A stretch of DNA of 64,000 bases from Reticulascus tulasneorum (Eukaryota; Ascomycota; Sordariomycetes; Glomerellales; Reticulascaceae). The DNA is taken from positions 2,108,001 through 2,172,000 of the forward strand of contig LSAX01000011.1 of assembly GCA_001557505.1 (NCBI GenBank). Direction: 5' to 3'. Below the pieces are notes generated by a model. The model saw only the letters and a program-made list of their open reading frames with translations. It was not told the origin of the DNA and made no database searches. This document shows, piece by piece, positions 32,390 to 43,176 of the stretch. The first letter of the stretch is position 1; every line of letters begins with the position of its first letter. The position numbers and the translations under genes are program-made.

Positions 32390-33200
32390 TGCTCAGATGG
32401 TTGAAGTAGGTCTATCGGGGGAGGATCTGGCGGAGGGGGCAGAAATGCGAGTACCGAACTCGTAGTGGGTGCAAAAATAAAATGAATGTATGGTGAGCCT
32501 GGCAGAGGAGCTGAGGCGACCTGTCGTATTACAAGAAGGATAGTTGAGGTAGTGTTGGATTGAGATGGGGAGGTATTATGGTACGTAAGTGGGTGCGTTC
32601 AACAAGACGTCGACGTCAAGGATGGGTCCGACCGTTCCTCTGGATCTCTCCCTCGAGGATAGGTAGGAGTGGACAGGGGAGTCGTCGTGTCGAAGGGAGT
32701 TCGCCAAAAAAACCGAGATCCAAAACCCAGTAATGATTTGAGACCAGAAAGGCGCAGAAATGATTTCAGGTTGCTTTGCGTGGTGGTTGGCGATATTAAA
32801 ATGACGTGTATTGCGGAGATTGGAAGAAAAAAGACTGATCGCGGGAATGAGTGGGCGACAGGATGCTGTCGATGGAAAGAGCAGAGCAGCTACTTCTTGT
32901 CGAAGAAGGTCGATGGCGGCGGGATGAGGCAAGGAAGCAGTGAGAATGGTTGATGCGTGGATCGAAAGGGCGACGATTGACTGGCGGGCAACGGCGGAAA
33001 ACGGTCGGGCAGTGCAAGCTGGCTTGCAGTGATGTTTTCGCTGAAGAGACAAGGAAGGTAGCAAGCTGGTATGAGTGGAGCTTGCGGCTTCTTTGTTAAT
33101 TCTGTCGAGATCGAGGTTGATTGTGGATGGCGGAATGGATCGAGTTCTCTTGACGATGCTTCAACTTGCTTTTCCGGGCGGTTGCTGATCGGTACCTGGT

Positions 33201-33225
33201 TCTTTCTTTCTTTCTTTCTTTTTTT
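33201..33225. repeat. (CTTT)n microsatellite
   Basis: Five TCTT/CTTT units followed by a T run, about 0.8 kb upstream of the Q-rich gene's start. On that gene's coding strand it reads as AAAG repeats. Confidence 0.8.
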
Positions 33226-33544
33226 GGGACGATGAATGCGCGATGCAGATTACTTGATAGCAAGACTAGTAGTTGTTGCCGTGTGTTCGAGGACCAAAGA
33301 CGAAGTAAAAAATAAAATACAGTTGATTAAAAGTGAAGACTTGGTGGTGGGTGTTTGGCGATTGGTTTGGTGGTGGGCCGATTTGTGTTTGTGTCCCCGT
33401 GGTGAAGCCCTTCCAGAACCCCCTAAAAGTTTTGTATGGCGAAAGAAAAAAAAAACCGATGAGATGTATCTCGAGAGAATGCGACACTCTTTTTCCTTTT
33501 CTTCCCTTTCTAAAATGACGACGATGAACAACTCGCAGACCTGC

Positions 33545-33735
33545 GGAGGATGGGCAAAAAGAGGAGAGAGGAGGGGGGATTGAAGGAGGGAAGAAAAAAG
33601 GAAGGGCGGTGTGATGGTGATGAAGAAAGAAGAGAGGAAGGAAGGAAGGGGGAAGGGAGGGACTGGAAGAAACTGGAGATGCGGTTATGTGAGCAAAGCG
33701 GAAGGAGAGAGAGAGAGAGAGACAGAGAACGAGCG
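33545..33735. repeat. Purine/pyrimidine-asymmetric tract with (GA)n and (GGAA)n
   Basis: About 190 bp almost entirely of A and G on the plus strand, including GGAAGGAAGGAAGGG and (GA)8 at about 33708-33724. On the minus strand, which codes for the downstream Q-rich gene, it is CT-rich like many fungal core promoters. Such tracts can also adopt triplex structures. Confidence 0.7.
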
Positions 33736-36091
33736 AGACCCCCTGCCAGGCGGCGTGCCAGCCAGGCAAACCCTTTTTGCCAGCCTGTGGGGTGACTCTC
33801 TCTGCTGAGTGCACTGAATGAGTGAGTGAGTGAATGAAGCGGAGCAGCACCTTCCCACACAATTGGTGCACATCCAACGCCCATTCGTGCATTCACTGGC
33901 GGCGGCGACAGGCCGACCAATGAGAGGCCAGGGTGTGGGAGCCAGAAGTGACTTGTAGCCGATGGGGCATGGGTGGGAGGGAAAGAGCGTGTGGGCTGGT
34001 TCGGTCGGGGGAGAGGAGGGAAGAAGGGGGGACCACTGCAGGCACCTCCAGTCGGGCTAACACCACTGCGAGTGACCACACTAATAGCCTGTAACTTAGG
34101 TGCCTACCATAATACACTGCACTAAAATGGGCGTTGAACTCCACTGCCCGTCGGGCTAACGTCGTCCAACCAAAGCCTGGAGCCCGCTGAAGGCTTCGTC
34201 AGGGGGGTCAACACGACCCCTGAGCCATGCGAAGTCACGTATACCTCGGGACTAGCACTCGCGCCACCAGATTAATACGAGCAATTCGCCACTGCGAAAG
34301 TACTCCTCTACCCACTCCTCCAAATCCGGCTAACCTGGAAGAATCGGTCGATGGCATCGTGCAGCCAATCAGGCTGCTCAAAGCAAAGGGGGAAAGGGTA
34401 CGAACATAATAAGGCGTGACTCAAGGAAACAAGCAAAAGAGTCCGCCCGTACAATGGCACGCACACTAATGAAGGAGTGGTGCAAAGAGAGAGAAACCCC
34501 CGACAAAAAGTCCGTCATATGAGCCCATGGGCCATGGGGGTTACCGATGCCTGGAGGCAAGCAAAGGCCCTCGCGTTCACCTGTTTGTCAACCACTAAAT
34601 TGAGTTCTGGGGGCCCCAAAGACCTTACTAGTGAACCTTATTCCGGTGCTCGCATTTTTGTCCCCCCTCCAGTCCTCCTACCAGTTTAATTACATACATG
34701 TCCTCTCGTTCTTCCACTGCCACAAGTTGTATCAACTAGCAGAACGACGCTTTGCAGAGTGGAATGATGTGCGCCAAAACAGATGCATCAGCTTCAAACC
34801 CGAGCAAGTCCCTGCCAAGACAGAGATCCGGCCCCACCATCTGAAGAAACCTGGAGGGGGGCTGGCGAGACCAGCATGGGCAGCGCTGGCCACAAGGCCC
34901 TGAGCCCGGGCGAAGAAGACAGAAAGAGATGAGCAAGATGGATGAGCAGCGGCAAAGGGAACCGATCGTGCGAGCATCATCATGGGATCCAGGCGAGCTT
35001 CCGAAAGACCTTGCCTGCTTAGGCATGGCGGCATTGCTGTGGTAAATCATGCCCTTCCTGATCAACGCATTCCCCTGCAATATTTCCAAATACACTCCAA
35101 CATACATATCCGTACCAAGGATACGAATACAAAGGGCTCGCCCCCTCAGGCGCTTTCTCTCACCCCATCCTTGTGCCTTTTCGCAAACCAGGCAATCTCA
35201 TCGTTCAGGCACACCAGGCTGCATATTCCTATGTCATCTGGGTCATGCATCGATACTACACTGTGTGCCGCTTGTTTCTTCCAAACAAAAAAACGGCATG
35301 ATTTCATCGCAATGCTCCTCATGATGATATCAGCCTCCTTTCGCCCCGTCCCGCCTTCATTCTAGCGCATGGCCGAGGAGGGGCTTCCTCGCACCTCTCT
35401 CTGTGCATGTTTCTCCAGCCATCCAAAACTTTGCTGGTCTATATGATTATGTAGAGGGAGAGAAATACCTGAGAATGAGATGGAGAGAGAGAGCTTGTTT
35501 CATGTGGCATGTTACTTGAGAAAGCCAGGTCCTTGGAGGGGACCTTCCCCTCACTTTGTCCCAAGATTGTTTCCCGGAAGTCAAGTCGATCTGTGTTAAC
35601 TTCTTAGTCCGCGCTCCTCTCCAAATAGCCCTCGCCACCTTCTTTACCTCTTCTGGTAAGTCTTGTGACAATGGTCCTACTGGGAATAACGCTCGCTCGC
35701 TCATCCCGCAAAAAGGCATCATCCGAACTCTTCCAAAACGAGATCAAAGCACCCCACTGCTCCTTTTCTCATTCCAAAGATGAGGCCAGCGCACCCATTT
35801 CTTGCCAGTTCACCCCATCTCACTCAATGCGGAGCCATGTCCCGAACTGTGATCTCTGCCCACTTTGGTAACTGGAGTTTGCCCCTTGCAGTGCACACGG
35901 GGGCACCTGAGACGCGACCCCCAATTCCCCATCGTTGGAAGAGCTCTGTGCGTAGACATCAAACCTCTCTTCTCCTGAAAGGTTACACATAGTGGCATGG
36001 GACATGCAGCTGTACATGTGCGCCGCCGCTCAGGGAAGTACCTGGCATAGTGCCTCCCAGCTGGTAAGTCTTCCTCCACTAAAAAACAATG

Positions 36092-36887
36092 GCATGCTTC
36101 ACTGACAGCTGCGTGCATGCTTGGTACCTCTGCACGCTCTCTGCATTTATAATTATGAACGGCGTCCTGTTATGCATGCTTCCACGGAGTAGTGCATGCT
36201 GCCATGCATGCACTTCACTAAAGTTGACACCAGCACTAATCCGTACCAGCCGCGGCTAATACCCCAGCTAACCCCCTTTTAAAATTACACGGAAAGCCTC
36301 ACGCGAACCGTGGACGCGTCTGCAAGGATTCATTTTCTTCGCGAGCCAGGGGTGATAACCAAATGCTAGTTTTTGTGAGCTCTCCAGGAACCAGATCTTG
36401 TCATAATAAATGTCAAATGAACCATTGTCTCTAGCTGTCCACATGGTTGGACAAGTCGTCTGCAAGCCGCGGCGCAAAACAGTGGCGCGATATACGCCTA
36501 CATCTGTATTGACCGGCCGCCCGACACGCGTGGCCCATCAATTTGGCGCCCGCTATTTCAAATGCTGACTTCGACTCCCGCGACCCAACGGAGGCAAGCA
36601 AGACCTGTCGTGTCGAGGCTTGACGTAGCTGATGTGGCATCCAGACGCTCAATTCCTTCTTCCAGCTCTCCCCCTCCTCTCCAATGCTGGTCGGTTGCCA
36701 ATCTTCCCCACCCCACCGCCGAATCCTTCCGTCTCCCACGAACCAAACAGCTGCCAATTGCAGGTTGCTCTCCACGTAGATCTGGGTACACAATACCACG
36801 GTGTAGAAACAAACGAACGAGATGCCCCTGTGAAACGCAACCAGCATGCAGGGTGATGCATGCGGTGGCGGCCTAGCATCTGCATGC
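36092..36887. promoter_or_regulatory. Cluster of GCATGC palindromes and ACGCG boxes
   Basis: GCATGC occurs at 36092, 36115, 36174, 36194, 36206, 36844, 36858 and 36882: eight copies in 800 bp, five of them in 120 bp. Chance expectation is about one per 4 kb. Between the two groups lie ACGCGAA at 36301 and ACGCGT at 36314 and 36526. It lies far from any called start (about 3.7 kb upstream of the Q-rich ATG). The binding protein is unknown. Confidence 0.5.
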
Positions 36888-37529
36888 AACCTGCAAGCCC
36901 CTCCACCGCCAGCCGAGACCACCCCCTTCGCAGCACGCACTGCAGCGCTTAAGGATGTTGCTATTCTTTCCAGCAAATCCGAGCTGCTGCTAATCGCTCG
37001 CTGGGCTGAGATCGTAACGTGGCTCCAGTCGCTCGACGTCAAATCCTCCTGCAACTGTCATTCGATCGTCCGTCCCGTTTCTCCGCACCAGTAGCGATTG
37101 CCGCCTTCGACCTCAAATCCCTCATACAACAATGTTGTATGGCAGCTCACCAATTGAGCACTGGGCGAATGGATTCTCTTGTCCAACTGCAAACGACGTT
37201 ACAGCCTTGCGAAAGATGGCAGAGGTCCTGTAGCGGACTCGAATGTGGTGGGGTGCGAATCGAGCATTTGACAGCTGGCGCCACCTGCAAACGCAGCACT
37301 TACCCCCAAGTCGCAATTCTCCCACTGTCAAACTTGAGCTCTGCAAGACGATGTCTATTCTAACTACTATCCTTATAATTGGATTGGCTAGTGTAAGTGC
37401 AATACTGCAAGTGCAACAGTATGCGACAACAGCTTCAGCAAGGTTGGACTGCAAGCGTAAGTCCCATTGCAAGGCAACGCCGCGTGCAACTTACACATGT
37501 TGTTCAAGTGTATCCTAGCTAACTCCTCT

Positions 37530-37583
37530 AAAGCACTGCTAGTTGTAGTATCCTCCAAGGCACTGCTAGTTGTAGTATCCGCC
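37530..37583. repeat. 27-bp tandem repeat, two near-perfect copies
   Basis: Units 37530-37556 and 37557-37583 share GCACTGCTAGTTGTAGTATCC and differ at two positions. On the minus strand the unit length keeps the frame (repeat of nine residues DTTTSSALE), but no gene is supported around it. Confidence 0.75.
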
Positions 37584-40500
37584 AATGGCAGGAGACTTGA
37601 ATAGGAAAACAGTCGGGGAAGTTAGAAGGCAGGTTCTCTTGGGAACGCAACGATCGAGACTCGTAGAAGCTCGCTGCGAATGCGACAGCTTACAACTGCC
37701 TACGAGAAGACCTGAGCTGCACAGGCCAGTTGGCCATGGCCGAGGATGTAGTCCTTTCAAACTTAGTTCCTCTTCCTGAAAATGAAGATGAATGCATCTT
37801 CGGCACAATGCAGGACAGTTGTATGCTCGGAGCTCTAAGGTATGACATGCGGATCGTTCACGTTGGTGTGTCAGAGGCTCTGTCTCATTGCTCTGGCTTG
37901 GGCCATGAATAACTCGGCAGCTAGTAAATGACTTCTGCTTTGCCAAGACCTGTGACATGAGGCAAGTCATTCTTCAGTTTCCATGATAACCAGGTGAGGG
38001 TCCAATGGAGCTATGGTGTCGGCTTTGGCAATGCTGATCCCGTTTGCCCGGACCTTTCTTTTATCAGTCATCGACGATGAAGTTTCGTGGCAAAGCGCGG
38101 GTTTGGTTGAAGAGTCTTAGAGCGAAGCTATCTAAACAACCATAAGTTCAGCCAGACAAGCAGTGTAGTCAAGGGATCGATAGTCTACCTAGGTGACCCG
38201 GTATGCGACTATCGTGTTCAAATGCCTCGGGAATTCTACATGATCATTCGGCCCACATCTACTGTTTATATCCTGCATCGTTCCTCAATCATGTATGTAT
38301 CGATGTCAGGATTGCCGTTTCCAATTTCGCAACATTTCGCAGAACTCTCATTCCGGACCACGGCAACACAAATCCGCAGCCGAGTTATTTTTCACTTGTC
38401 AGGTGTCTCAACACAAGGGTAAGGAGTGTGTGTTGCTTAAGAGAATCCATATCGACATGTTCAATTCAGATATCCGGCCGATTGACTGCAGTTGAGACGG
38501 GAGGAGTGGACTCATATGCCAATCGACCAGAACATCCACGATGTAGATGCGCGAGGACTCGTGAGGGATGTCCCATTACCGTGTTCTGCCGACAGCGTCG
38601 TTGGGAAGGTTTCTTGTGTTAGATCATGATGAATGTCAACATCATCAGTCGAGCCCAGCGATCAGGGTATTTAGTCTCGAGAGGGGCGACATCCCGAGCG
38701 TGGTGGTGTCTCGTAAAGTAAGCAACTCCCAAATATGGCTCCAGGAGAGATGAAAGACTATACTCAGCATTCAGTTCATGTGTCTACAAAACAGTTTCAT
38801 CATGAGAAGACTCCTCTTACCCAGACTCGGTCCGTTAATGGCAACCAGACTCTTCAGCTCCCATCACTTGATGACTCCCAACTCTGAACAGCAGAGATTC
38901 CACGTTTGGCAAGCCTCGCTTATGTAGATCAAGGCATTAAGGCCGTGTCAGCGACAACTCGGTCGCCTTCCGACCTCGCCTTCCGGAAGCCACGGTCTGG
39001 CGTGGTTGGAGTAGCCAGGTGCTTCGAAAGAGGAAAGACACAGGATGCAGGACGCAGGCACACACGCATACAAAAAAAGTGACTCTGTCCAGGTGATGTT
39101 GGTTCTTGTGTGACGCTCCTATCTCAGCGTTTTTTTTCTGGAAAACGCTGCTGCCTGCAAGCAGTCATCAGTTGCACTTGGCTACTATAAGTCACCGCCG
39201 CTAGGATCCAATGCGCCGCATGGTCGCGCCAATAGAAAGCATAGGGCGCAACTTGTAGTCGCTCGGGAGTCGAGAGGCTCAGCGCATGGTTATATGGTCT
39301 TCGTTTATCCAAGCAGAGGCTGGCGATCGAGTTTGATGAAAAGCGTGCCCACTGGGCTGACAAATGGCGCGAGTCTTGCCTAGGCAGACGCATACAATAG
39401 GAGCAAGTAAATCCATGGACGGATCATTTCGAAGTCTCAATCCTTAACCTGGGAGTCTCTTGATGTCTATGAATGGAGATCACTGCGCCTCTCTTGACTG
39501 TTGATCCTAAGCATCGGCCCGCGATACCGTTTTGATCCTTTTTGCTCGCCCACGATTCCTCCCGGTAAGACGGATTATAATGCTGACTGGCAGGAAGGAG
39601 GCTTTATGGGCTTCGCAAAGGACTTCAGATGGACAGATGTTGCAGTGGGCCTTACAATACCCTCTGTCTGCCTGATAACGAAATATGTCTATTCATCCAT
39701 ACGTTGGAAGCATGAGAGACCAACCAGCCGCTTCCGTAAGTCCACCAAGACACCTCACGCACCGCAATTAGGGGATCGCATCTGCATTGCCAATCATATG
39801 CTTGTTGATCACCTACTTTGTCGCCTGCTTCGGTCCTCGATGTACCGGTACAAGTCGACTAGCCGAACCCCCATCCATCCTGGAGTCCGCCTCCTTGTCA
39901 GTGTCCTTGTCAGTCTCCTTGTCCGTCACATTCGGGATCGGCCGTGCCCTGCAGACCACCGAGCTTCCCCATCTTGGCACTGAGCGTGCCATGCTTGTAC
40001 TGCCTCATCGGAGATGCCGTCTGACTGGCTTTTGATGATCGGAGGGATTGGCGTTGACGCTAGGTCAGGACATTTCGTCTTCGTCTGATGTAATGCTCCG
40101 CATCGTTGGTATGTTGCAGCGTGGCGCTCATCGATGTCTACGGAAAAGGATATCGGTGAAATAAGATAGGCTTTTATATCCGGCATCTGCAAATTGACGT
40201 TGGCTGATTCGTGTGGACTTTTGTATCCTAGATTGTGATATCTTAGTTCTTACCCCTGAGTCATTCAGCTAGCATAATCTCCAACTTTCTGACGAGATTT
40301 GCCTCGCAAACCCCTTGCTTTTCCTTTTGCACGCGCCAGTAGGCTTTATAACGCTAGGATTATTCGCTTGTTATAGCATCTACCATAAGTAGTAAGCTAG
40401 TTCCAAGTGAGCAACGACATGTACAGAGGCTAATGCGATCGGCCGCCTCAAATCCTTCAACAGTGGGGGGACATTCCGGTTTGTAAGGTATTCCGGTCTC

Positions 40501-42102
40501 CGAGACTTCTCAGATGAGAACTTTGGTGCGGCTCTACTTATTGAACTCCCAAAGAAGTAGCTTCGTATCAATCCTCTTTCTTTGCAAGAGAAATTACTCC
40601 GCCTGCGGTTCATGCAACACTATGCACTGCTCGTGCACAACCCTGCTCCATTTACAGAATGAGATGCAAGACACGTCTCTTGCAGTGTTTGCTCGCATGG
40701 TTCATCAGCCTTACCAACCCGCAGTACCCCACCCCGAGTCGAGTAGCTTGACATGGTCGCGTCAGCAAGATATCACTGCTGACAGCTGACCTCGAATTTG
40801 TACACCCATGGTCTTACACGGACTTCCGGAAAGAGTAAGAATGAGCTCTCGGGGATACTGGTGGGAGGGCCACCCATGTAAAACCGTGTCCGGCGTGGTT
40901 CCTATGACTGTACGGAGTATGTGTCGCAATGAAGAACTACCACGCAGCGCTCTCCCTCAGCGGGATTATCCTGACCAGGGTTGATCACCAGATTCCTGCG
41001 GCTCCTTCCAGGCGCGCTACCGTAAACAGGATCAGGGAGGGGGTGATGCCTTCTATAGGTACATACGGGAGTGGTTCGGGAGTAGGACAAATCTGTTGGC
41101 CGACACTTCACAGGTGACAGCAACCGCGTTGTTTTTCTTCGGTCCACTTTAGTGTGATTTTACACACGCTCGCACCATCAACCTATCTTGAGAAGGTGCC
41201 TCGGGCTTCCTTAGACGGCGATCATCCACAAACTCAAACAAAGGTAAGGTGTGGCAATCCTTCGTCAAGCTTGGCGGGGCGCAGGATCATTCGGCAAGTT
41301 GGCCCGTTCCAGCCATGCCGGAACTCATGGCCTACTGTCCCCCAAGCCAGCGATATGACGTGAGATGAGTCCGACATTGTCCAGTCATGAGATAGAACTT
41401 CGGTAACTGCTACCGAATAGCCTTCAGGCCAGATCCCCATTGTCCGAAGATGAACAGTTCCATCAAGTCAGAACTCAGGCGGAGTTTGACGAATTTCCTA
41501 TAGTCCTTACTGAGAAGGCAGAGAGGTTGAGCATTGGGAATTCAGCTACAAAACAAGTAATGGAAACATTGTAGATATTAGTCTCCTATGGGATCTCGTT
41601 GAATAGATCCAACCTGATGCTTCTGTCGCAAAAATGCTTCTGTAATAACACAGTATGTATAGCCTCACGAGAGGGTACATATCAAGAACATACTTCAACC
41701 CCCGTTTGTCCTCCTTCACAGATTCTCAATACACGCAGATCATGTCGTCGTCATAAATGTAAACACAAAAACAAATGCTAAACGGCACAAACAGCTCCGA
41801 GATGTGCGCTGTTGCCATGATACCCCCACCCCAATGAAGAAAGGAATACAAGAGAGAGATATGCCTTCCGCGGCCAGGATACCCCAGTTTTCCGAGAAGA
41901 AATAAGAAGGATATCAGAATTATGAATAGTGAAAAGCAAGACTTCCATCCAAGCATCGCAACGCAAGCGAATGATGTCCTCTTCATGATGCTCTAGTTCC
42001 CTCCCGTCTATCCGCCATTTATGACCGAATCATTCTGGTATCGCCCCACTGTCTTTCCTTCTACTCTCAGGGTGCCGATTTCATTCCATGATCGATTCTC
42101 TG

Positions 42103-43176
42103 CTACCGTTTCTCCTCGGGACGCACCTTGTCCCCATAAAAGCCCCCGTGGCCGTCCCCGCCAGAGGCCGCGCATGCCAAACAGACCCCGCCGCCGTACA
42201 CTCTCGTATGACGTTTCCAGCCGGCCCCGGCATCGTCCAAAACCGAAATGATTTCACCCTGCACCTCGATCTCCTGCGGAATGGTGCCGCCTAGTGTCAT
42301 TCCGTCAGTATTTGGAGGCGGTCCTGGAAGCAGCGGAGATGTTGGCGGGTACGAAGACGGGGAGAACCCTAGATCCGCGCCTTCAAGAAGAAACGAAGAA
42401 GATGGCGGGGCCGGCACATCGATTGGTAACGTCTTCGTGTACGATCTTCTTCGTGGCGTTGACGGAGACTGCGAGGCCGCAGAATTTTGTGACATTGACG
42501 TCGTTGTGGACGACATGTAATCCGGGTTTGGCTGATGGAAGAAAGATGTATCTAATTCTGGAATGGCGCCGGTATGGCTCCTTCTGCGATCCTCAAAGGT
42601 GAAGATGGCAGTTGACAGCTCTGGCGGGGTCAAGGGAGGCGGTGGCGGAGGTCTGGACATCATAAATCTAGGAGTAGCGAAATCCGAAAGCTTCCCAGAG
42701 CCGAAAGGCGCCCTGTCCATCGTATTTTGTCCACTCCAGTCTCCGTCTGTGTCGTGCCCTGCCTCTTTCCCATCTTCATCGACAAAGCTGACATGATGCG
42801 AGCCCTTCATTCCAGGTGTCAGAGTCTCACCAGACTTGCTCTTACTGCTGACCCCACGTGACTTCTCGTCCATTGTCCAGCTGTGCCCCTGTAGGAAGTA
42901 GTGGCGCAAGGGTTGTTGATTGTCCGGGTGTCTAGTGTGAGAATACGCGGGTTTCTGGACTGTCGAATCTTCCTGTCTCCTGTCGTTATCGGTTCCGCGC
43001 CACGAGCCAAGTCTCCGGGCAGCGAAACGCAAGATAACAAGGAGGGCGATGGCGGCCAGGCAGGTGCATATATCAGAAAAGAAGAAGAGTCCGTCCGGAC
43101 GGGTTGCTGAAGGCGGCTCCTCCAACGTAACGTCACTGCCGGGGCCCTGCAAGACAGCGCGACTGACAGCGGGCAT
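42103..43176 (-). CDS. Single-pass membrane protein of unknown function, 357 aa
   Basis: A single-exon gene of 357 residues. A hydrophobic helix lies at about 30-50 (LFFFSDICTCLAAIALLVIL) and is followed by basic residues (RFAARRLGSWR), so the long C-terminal part is probably cytosolic with a short outside N-terminus. The body is Pro/Ser-rich and disordered, with a PPPPPPLTPPELSTAIFTFED segment and many SP/TP sites. The tail is a conserved-looking block, GWKRHTRVYGGGVCLACAAS, followed by GGFYGDKVRPEEKR. The body and tail look conserved but I recognise no named family. It has about 8.3 kb of gene-free DNA on its 5' side. The ATG at 43176 is the first in frame. Confidence 0.78.
   Translation of the reverse strand: MPAVSRAVLQGPGSDVTLEEPPSATRPDGLFFFSDICTCLAAIALLVILRFAARRLGSWRGTDNDRRQEDSTVQKPAYSHTRHPDNQQPLRHYFLQGHSWTMDEKSRGVSSKSKSGETLTPGMKGSHHVSFVDEDGKEAGHDTDGDWSGQNTMDRAPFGSGKLSDFATPRFMMSRPPPPPPLTPPELSTAIFTFEDRRRSHTGAIPELDTSFFHQPNPDYMSSTTTSMSQNSAASQSPSTPRRRSYTKTLPIDVPAPPSSSFLLEGADLGFSPSSYPPTSPLLPGPPPNTDGMTLGGTIPQEIEVQGEIISVLDDAGAGWKRHTRVYGGGVCLACAASGGDGHGGFYGDKVRPEEKR

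Larger units (their letters stand above)
32390..42102. other. 9.7-kb gene-free region
   Basis: No convincing protein gene is seen on either strand. The first 1.5 kb beyond the Q-rich gene contains simple repeats and a long strand-asymmetric tract and is probably its promoter and 5' leader. About 36.1-36.9 kb has clustered GCATGC and ACGCG motifs. A 27-bp tandem repeat lies at 37530. Short 12-bp degenerate repeats (GTCAGTNTCCTT) lie near 39897. The last 100-400 bases are the 3' side of the membrane-protein gene. Such deserts in filamentous fungi often hold very long promoters or non-coding transcripts; that is inference. Confidence 0.45.

Noticed and set aside
32576..33064. 162-codon minus-strand frame upstream of the Q-rich gene, a possible uORF
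   Set aside because: It begins with TTG and contains no ATG, so it is not an ordinary uORF.
36431..37054. 207-codon minus-strand frame in the 9.7-kb desert
   Set aside because: Composition looks random, other frames of similar length overlap it, and no motif or splice pattern supports it.
39501..39983. 160-codon plus-strand frame with a hydrophobic segment
   Set aside because: Only the first third looks protein-like, no homologue comes to mind and the end is repetitive; no splice model improves it.
41726..41986. 86-codon hydrophobic minus-strand frame
   Set aside because: It lies in the expected 3' UTR of the membrane-protein gene, and its hydrophobicity follows from T-rich DNA.
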